NCBI GenBank assembly: GCA_023246995.1
Contig: JAHFHI010000059.1
Coordinates: 1 to 7,263 of the forward strand
Source of the DNA: Candidatus Omnitrophota bacterium
GTDB taxonomy: Bacteria; Omnitrophota; Omnitrophia; Omnitrophales; Aquincolibacteriaceae
Direction: 5' to 3'
Length of the DNA: 7,263 nucleotides
Part shown: positions 5,188 through 7,263 of the stretch, in pieces
Layout: each line of letters starts with the position of its first letter
Numbering within the stretch: the first letter of the stretch is position 1
Program-made: the position numbers and the translations under genes
The notes under the pieces: generated by a model
What the model saw: the letters and a program-made list of their open reading frames with translations, nothing else
What the model was told of the DNA's origin: nothing
Databases searched by the model: none

Positions 5188-6300
5188 TTGGCTAAAAAAC
5201 AACGCCGCCGTATCGGGATTTTAACCGGAGGCGGCGACTGCCCGGGGCTGAATGCCGTCCTTAGGGCTTTTGTAAAAACCCTCCTCTGCCGGGGAGGGTT
5301 TGAAGTTTTAGGCATTGAGGACGGCTACGAAGGGCTCCTTGAAAAGCGGGCGCGGCTGCTATGGATCGGGGATGTCCGGGGTATTCTGACCCAGGGAGGT
5401 ACGATTTTAGGGACCTCCAACACGGCCAATCCTTTCAAGGTGGCGATCTCGAAGGCCGGAAAGCGTGCTTTTGAGGACCGCTCGGACGATGCCCTCCGGC
5501 ATGTCCGGGAGTGGGGTCTTGAAGGGTTGGTCACGGTAGGCGGGGACGGGACGCTTCATTCGGCTCACCGGCTTTCCCAAAAAGGGATTCTGATTCTCGG
5601 CATCCCCAAAACGATCGATAACGATATTTGGGGAACGGATTACACCTTCGGCTTCAATTCCGCGGTCGCGATTGCGACGGATGCCGTGGACCGGCTTCAC
5701 ACGACCGCGGCTTCGCATCACCGGGTGATGGTGCTCGAAGTGATGGGGCGCAATGCCGGCTGGATTGCCCTTCATGCCGGCAGCGCGGGCGGGGCGGATA
5801 TTATTTTGATTCCCGAAATTCCCTTTCGCATGGACTGGGTTTGCGAGGAGGTCCGGAACCGGGCTGGAAAGGGAATGCGTTTTAGTATTATTGTGGCGGC
5901 CGAAGGGGCTTTCCCCATCGGAGGGACGGCGCATATTTTAAAGCGCGACCCGAGGAATCCTTTTCCCGTGAAGCTCGGAGGGATCGGCCAACGACTTGCC
6001 GAGACGATTGAGCGTAAGGCCGGAATTGAGAGCCGTGCCGCGGTGCTGGGCCACATTCAGCGGGGAGGCTCCCCGACGCCTTTTGACAGAAATTTGGGAA
6101 CGCTTTTTGGGGTTCATGCCGCAGAACTGGTGGTCCGGAACAAATGGGACAGGATGGTGTCCTTGAGAGGGCAAAACATCGGATCCATTCCGATCCGCCA
6201 GGCCCTGAAGCCAAAGCGGGTTGAGCGGAATAACGCGCTTGTTCGGGGCGCACGGGCTATCGGGGTTTCCTTCGGAGACAAACCTTGCAGGGCGCGGTAG
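5188..6300 (+). CDS. pfkA: 6-phosphofructokinase, group III type (ATP probable, PPi possible)
   Basis: This cytoplasmic glycolytic enzyme phosphorylates fructose 6-phosphate to fructose 1,6-bisphosphate. The protein has 370 residues against about 320 in E. coli PfkA. Motifs: GGGDCPGLNAVLR (14-26), GGDGT (118-122), PKTIDND (140-146) with the catalytic Asp, EVMGRNAG (184-191), and the substrate-binding HIQRGGSP segment. Gly121 at the E. coli Gly104 position favours ATP, because PPi enzymes usually have Asp there. Lys141 at the Gly124 position is the residue seen in PPi enzymes and in mixed group III ATP enzymes. ATP use is favoured but not proven. TTG 5188 is the only start before the conserved core; it lies 5 nt after the lipoprotein stop without a Shine-Dalgarno, so coupling is likely. 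The last 10 nt lie inside tRNA-Cys. Confidence 0.95.
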   Translation: MAKKQRRRIGILTGGGDCPGLNAVLRAFVKTLLCRGGFEVLGIEDGYEGLLEKRARLLWIGDVRGILTQGGTILGTSNTANPFKVAISKAGKRAFEDRSDDALRHVREWGLEGLVTVGGDGTLHSAHRLSQKGILILGIPKTIDNDIWGTDYTFGFNSAVAIATDAVDRLHTTAASHHRVMVLEVMGRNAGWIALHAGSAGGADIILIPEIPFRMDWVCEEVRNRAGKGMRFSIIVAAEGAFPIGGTAHILKRDPRNPFPVKLGGIGQRLAETIERKAGIESRAAVLGHIQRGGSPTPFDRNLGTLFGVHAAELVVRNKWDRMVSLRGQNIGSIPIRQALKPKRVERNNALVRGARAIGVSFGDKPCRAR

Positions 6301-6365
6301 CAAAGTGGTAATGCACGGGTCTGCAAAACCTGAATACGGCGGTTCGATTCCGCCCCGCGCCTCCA
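6291..6365 (+). tRNA. tRNA-Cys(GCA), CCA encoded
   Basis: The cloverleaf is complete. The acceptor stem GGCGCGG (6291-6297) pairs with CCGCGCC (6355-6361). The D arm runs GCA...TGC (6300-6314). The anticodon stem is CGGGT/ACCTG (6316-6320, 6328-6332), with loop CTGCAAA and anticodon GCA at 6323-6325. The T arm is GGCGG/CCGCC (6338-6342, 6350-6354) with loop TTCGATT. The discriminator base is T (6362), the identity base of tRNA-Cys, followed by an encoded CCA (6363-6365). The 5' end overlaps the last 10 nt of pfk, whose TAG stop supplies tRNA bases 8-10. It is likely co-transcribed with the lipoprotein and pfk, as no separate promoter is obvious. Confidence 0.96.
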
Positions 6366-6392
6366 AAAAGTAATCCAAAATTCAAGATTAGA

Positions 6393-6420
6393 AATTAAGA
6401 ATTAAGAATTAAGAATGAGG
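6393..6420. repeat. 7-nt tandem repeat AATTAAG
   Basis: Three exact copies of AATTAAG lie head to tail at 6393-6399, 6400-6406 and 6407-6413, followed by a diverged unit AATGAGG (6414-6420). It is AT-rich and sits just after tRNA-Cys. It could arise by replication slippage; no function is evident. Confidence 0.7.
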
Positions 6421-6549
6421 TCTCAATTTTACCTGCGCCCCATGAGAAAGAGGTGGGCGGGGGGCACACATTTGAAGTCCCAGCAGAGCCTTCCGCGCAA
6501 GGAAGAATGGGAGGCCATGCAGAGTGTGGCGGATTTAAATTCAGAATAA
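6415..6549 (+). CDS. Doubtful 44-residue ORF between the two tRNAs
   Basis: An ATG at 6415 opens 44 codons ending at TAA 6547-6549. The product starts MRSQFYLRPMRKRW, is basic in its first half, and ends in an acidic WEAMQSVADLNSE. It has no recognisable domain, no Shine-Dalgarno (the upstream bases belong to the AATTAAG repeat) and no obvious promoter. About 6430-6536 is more GC-rich than its flanks, which might mark a gene remnant or an unrecognised RNA. It may equally be noise. Confidence 0.2.
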   Translation: MRSQFYLRPMRKRWAGGTHLKSQQSLPRKEEWEAMQSVADLNSE

Positions 6550-6571
6550 AAAGCTATCCCTTTAGTTTTAT

Positions 6572-6659
6572 GCCCGGATGGCGGAATCGGCAGACGCAAC
6601 GGACTTAAAATCCGTCGGGGAGTTAAATCCCTGTGCCAGTTCAAGTCTGGCTCCGGGCA
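6572..6659 (+). tRNA. tRNA-Leu(UAA), CCA not encoded
   Basis: This is a class II tRNA with a long variable arm. The acceptor stem GCCCGGA (6572-6578) pairs with TCCGGGC (6652-6658), and the discriminator is A6659. The anticodon stem is ACGGA/TCCGT (6599-6603, 6611-6615) with loop CTTAAAA and anticodon TAA at 6606-6608. It reads UUA and probably UUG. The variable arm (about 6616-6634) pairs GGGA with TCCC. The T arm is GCCAG/CTGGC (6635-6639, 6647-6651) with loop TTCAAGT. The 3' flank reads CCG, so the terminal CCA must be completed by tRNA nucleotidyltransferase, unlike the neighbouring tRNA-Cys. Confidence 0.95.
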
Positions 6660-6772
6660 CCGTTATCCTTATTTTCACATGCCTGCGTTGTAATTAGTCC
6701 TCGTTTTCCCCTTCAGCAGCATTATCTTTCAGGTTTAGATTCTGTGTATTGTTTGTGTTTTAATCAAATAAT

Positions 6773-6800
6773 TTGACAATAAATAATTTATAGATAAACT
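6773..6800 (+). promoter_or_regulatory. Possible upstream promoter
   Basis: TTGACA (6773-6778) is a perfect -35 hexamer. TAAACT (6795-6800), 16 nt downstream, matches four of six -10 positions. If used, it would give a leader of nearly 190 nt carrying the GC-rich island and the repeats. It is weaker evidence than the promoter at 6930. Confidence 0.35.
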
Positions 6801-6843
6801 GTATTTAATGGCTCCCGGAGGCATGGATCTGGGTGATTGCTAT

Positions 6844-6895
6844 TAAATAGCATAAATAGTTTTAAATAGTTTCTTTTTTTAGCATATTTAAATAG
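6844..6895. repeat. Four TAAATAG boxes, three in helical phase
   Basis: Exact TAAATAG copies lie at 6844-6850, 6853-6859, 6863-6869 and 6889-6895. The first three start 9 and 10 bp apart, close to one helical turn, and the fourth 26 bp further. The first box is half of a palindrome, GCTATT-A-AATAGC (6839-6851). They may be binding sites for a regulator or a curved-DNA element, but chance is not excluded in such AT-rich sequence. Confidence 0.4.
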
Positions 6896-6901
6896 TCATA
6901 A

Positions 6902-6948
6902 CATGTTTAAAATAAATATTTTAAGTCTATTGAAAAAGATTAAACATG
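6902..6948. repeat. Nested inverted repeats upstream of the secreted-protein promoter
   Basis: Outer arms CATGTTTAA (6902-6910) and TTAAACATG (6940-6948) are perfect 9-bp complements. Between them, TTAAAATA (6907-6914) and TATTTTAA (6917-6924) form a second perfect 8-bp palindrome with a 2-nt centre, overlapping the end of the left outer arm. The right outer arm lies inside the spacer of the promoter at 6930-6958. Operator sites or a cruciform are possible readings. Confidence 0.5.
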
Positions 6949-6958
6949 ACTGTATAAT
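6930..6958 (+). promoter_or_regulatory. Strong promoter for the secreted-protein gene
   Basis: TTGAAA (6930-6935, five of six matches), a 17-nt spacer and TATAAT (6953-6958, perfect) make a near-consensus sigma-70 promoter. Transcription should start near 6965. The leader of about 29 nt contains GGAGG at 6981-6985, 8 nt before the ATG at 6994. Confidence 0.75.
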
Positions 6959-6993
6959 TAAACAAATTTAATCTCAATTCGGAGGATAAAATC

Positions 6994-7263
6994 ATGATGA
7001 ACGCATCAAAAAATAAGCTTTTTAGAGTTCTCACGGTACTTCTTACGTTTTCTCTTTTACTGGATCAGACCGTACCAGCATCTTGGGCGCTTGTGGCCAC
7101 ACCCGAGAGCGAGCCCGCGGCTGTGCAAGGCCCGGTGAAAAGCCTTTCAGAAGCAGCGCGGCCTTCCGAAGAAATTGAGGAAGCTGTCACTCCGGAAACA
7201 TCGCTTGATTTTCTGCAGCAGGAACTCGTTCTGGGTGAGGCCGAGAGCGATCAATCATCAGAA
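6994..7263 (+). CDS. Secreted acidic protein, N-terminus only (runs off window)
   Basis: The reading frame is open from ATG 6994 to the window end: 90 codons seen, no stop. Residues 1-32 form a Sec signal peptide: basic KNK and R11, a hydrophobic core VLTVLLTFSLLL (12-23), and a predicted cleavage after the P-A-S-W-A stretch (Ala32). The mature part is low in hydrophobicity and rich in Glu, Ser, Pro and Ala, with acidic runs such as EEIEEA, so it is probably a disordered linker ahead of domains outside the window. GGAGG at 6981-6985 supports ATG 6994; a second ATG follows directly at 6997. The family is unknown. The strong promoter and dedicated upstream region suggest a well-expressed and regulated export product. 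Confidence 0.8.
   Translation, partial: MMNASKNKLFRVLTVLLTFSLLLDQTVPASWALVATPESEPAAVQGPVKSLSEAARPSEEIEEAVTPETSLDFLQQELVLGEAESDQSSE

Larger units (their letters stand above)
6660..6993. other. AT-rich intergenic region without a gene
   Basis: These 334 bases hold no convincing gene and no clear intrinsic terminator after tRNA-Leu. Composition turns sharply AT-rich, apart from a GC-rich island at about 6809-6840. Inside lie two promoter candidates (6773-6800 and 6930-6958), four TAAATAG boxes (6844-6895), nested inverted repeats (6902-6948) and a strong ribosome binding site at 6981. The density of signals suggests a control region for the secreted-protein gene at 6994. Confidence 0.6.

Noticed and set aside
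5407..5934. Minus-strand open frame within pfk
   Set aside because: It is antisense to conserved phosphofructokinase motifs, with no ribosome binding site and a low-complexity basic product.
6429..6644. Minus-strand open frame across the tRNA spacer
   Set aside because: It runs through the antisense of tRNA-Leu and has no supporting signals.
6844..6895. CRISPR-like array of TAAATAG units
   Set aside because: Units are only 7 bp with 2-19 bp gaps and no palindromic repeat-spacer design or cas genes.
6801..6900. Riboswitch, such as a cyclic di-GMP type, in the leader of the last gene
   Set aside because: The GC-rich patch lacks the conserved core and pairing pattern of any class I know.

Overview
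This is a bacterial chromosomal window. The coding DNA is moderately GC-rich and the final intergenic region is strongly AT-rich. Nearly every gene is on the + strand, genes are tightly packed with overlapping ends, and translation starts are mixed (ATG, GTG, TTG). The lipoprotein with an outer-membrane-type lipobox and the Sec signal on the last protein suggest a diderm bacterium. An uncultivated phylum such as Omnitrophota or a PVC relative is plausible, but this rests on impression and not on a marker gene.

Layout. (1) 1-41: a GC-rich palindrome resembling a dispersed REP-like repeat. (2) 93-1681: a two-component module. A stand-alone Rcp1-like receiver overlaps by 4 nt a REC-HisKA-HATPase_c histidine kinase; neither has a membrane or DNA-binding domain. 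(3) 1682-4652: a housekeeping operon behind a perfect TTGACA-17-TATAAT promoter: yicC, gmk, rpoZ, coaC, coaB. The first four genes are linked by 20-41 nt overlaps. The last two encode the CoaC and CoaB halves of the usual fused CoaBC protein, in one reading frame, separated by a single UGA. (4) 4649-6365: a promoter, a glycine-zipper lipoprotein, a group III-type 6-phosphofructokinase, and a tRNA-Cys(GCA) that overlaps the last 10 nt of the phosphofructokinase gene, including its stop codon. (5) 6366-6659: a short spacer with a 7-nt tandem repeat and a doubtful 44-codon ORF, then tRNA-Leu(UAA). (6) 6660-6993: an AT-rich regulatory region with two promoter candidates, four TAAATAG boxes and nested inverted repeats. 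(7) 6994-7263: the 5' end of a secreted acidic protein that runs off the window.

Functionally, the central operon joins RNA turnover (YicC), GMP to GDP conversion (Gmk), the RNA polymerase omega subunit, and the middle steps of coenzyme A synthesis. Variants of this grouping recur in many bacteria. No novel multi-gene defence or mobile system is visible. The points most worth checking are the UGA-split coaBC, the pfk/tRNA-Cys overlap, the palindrome on the consensus promoter, and the structured region upstream of the final gene.
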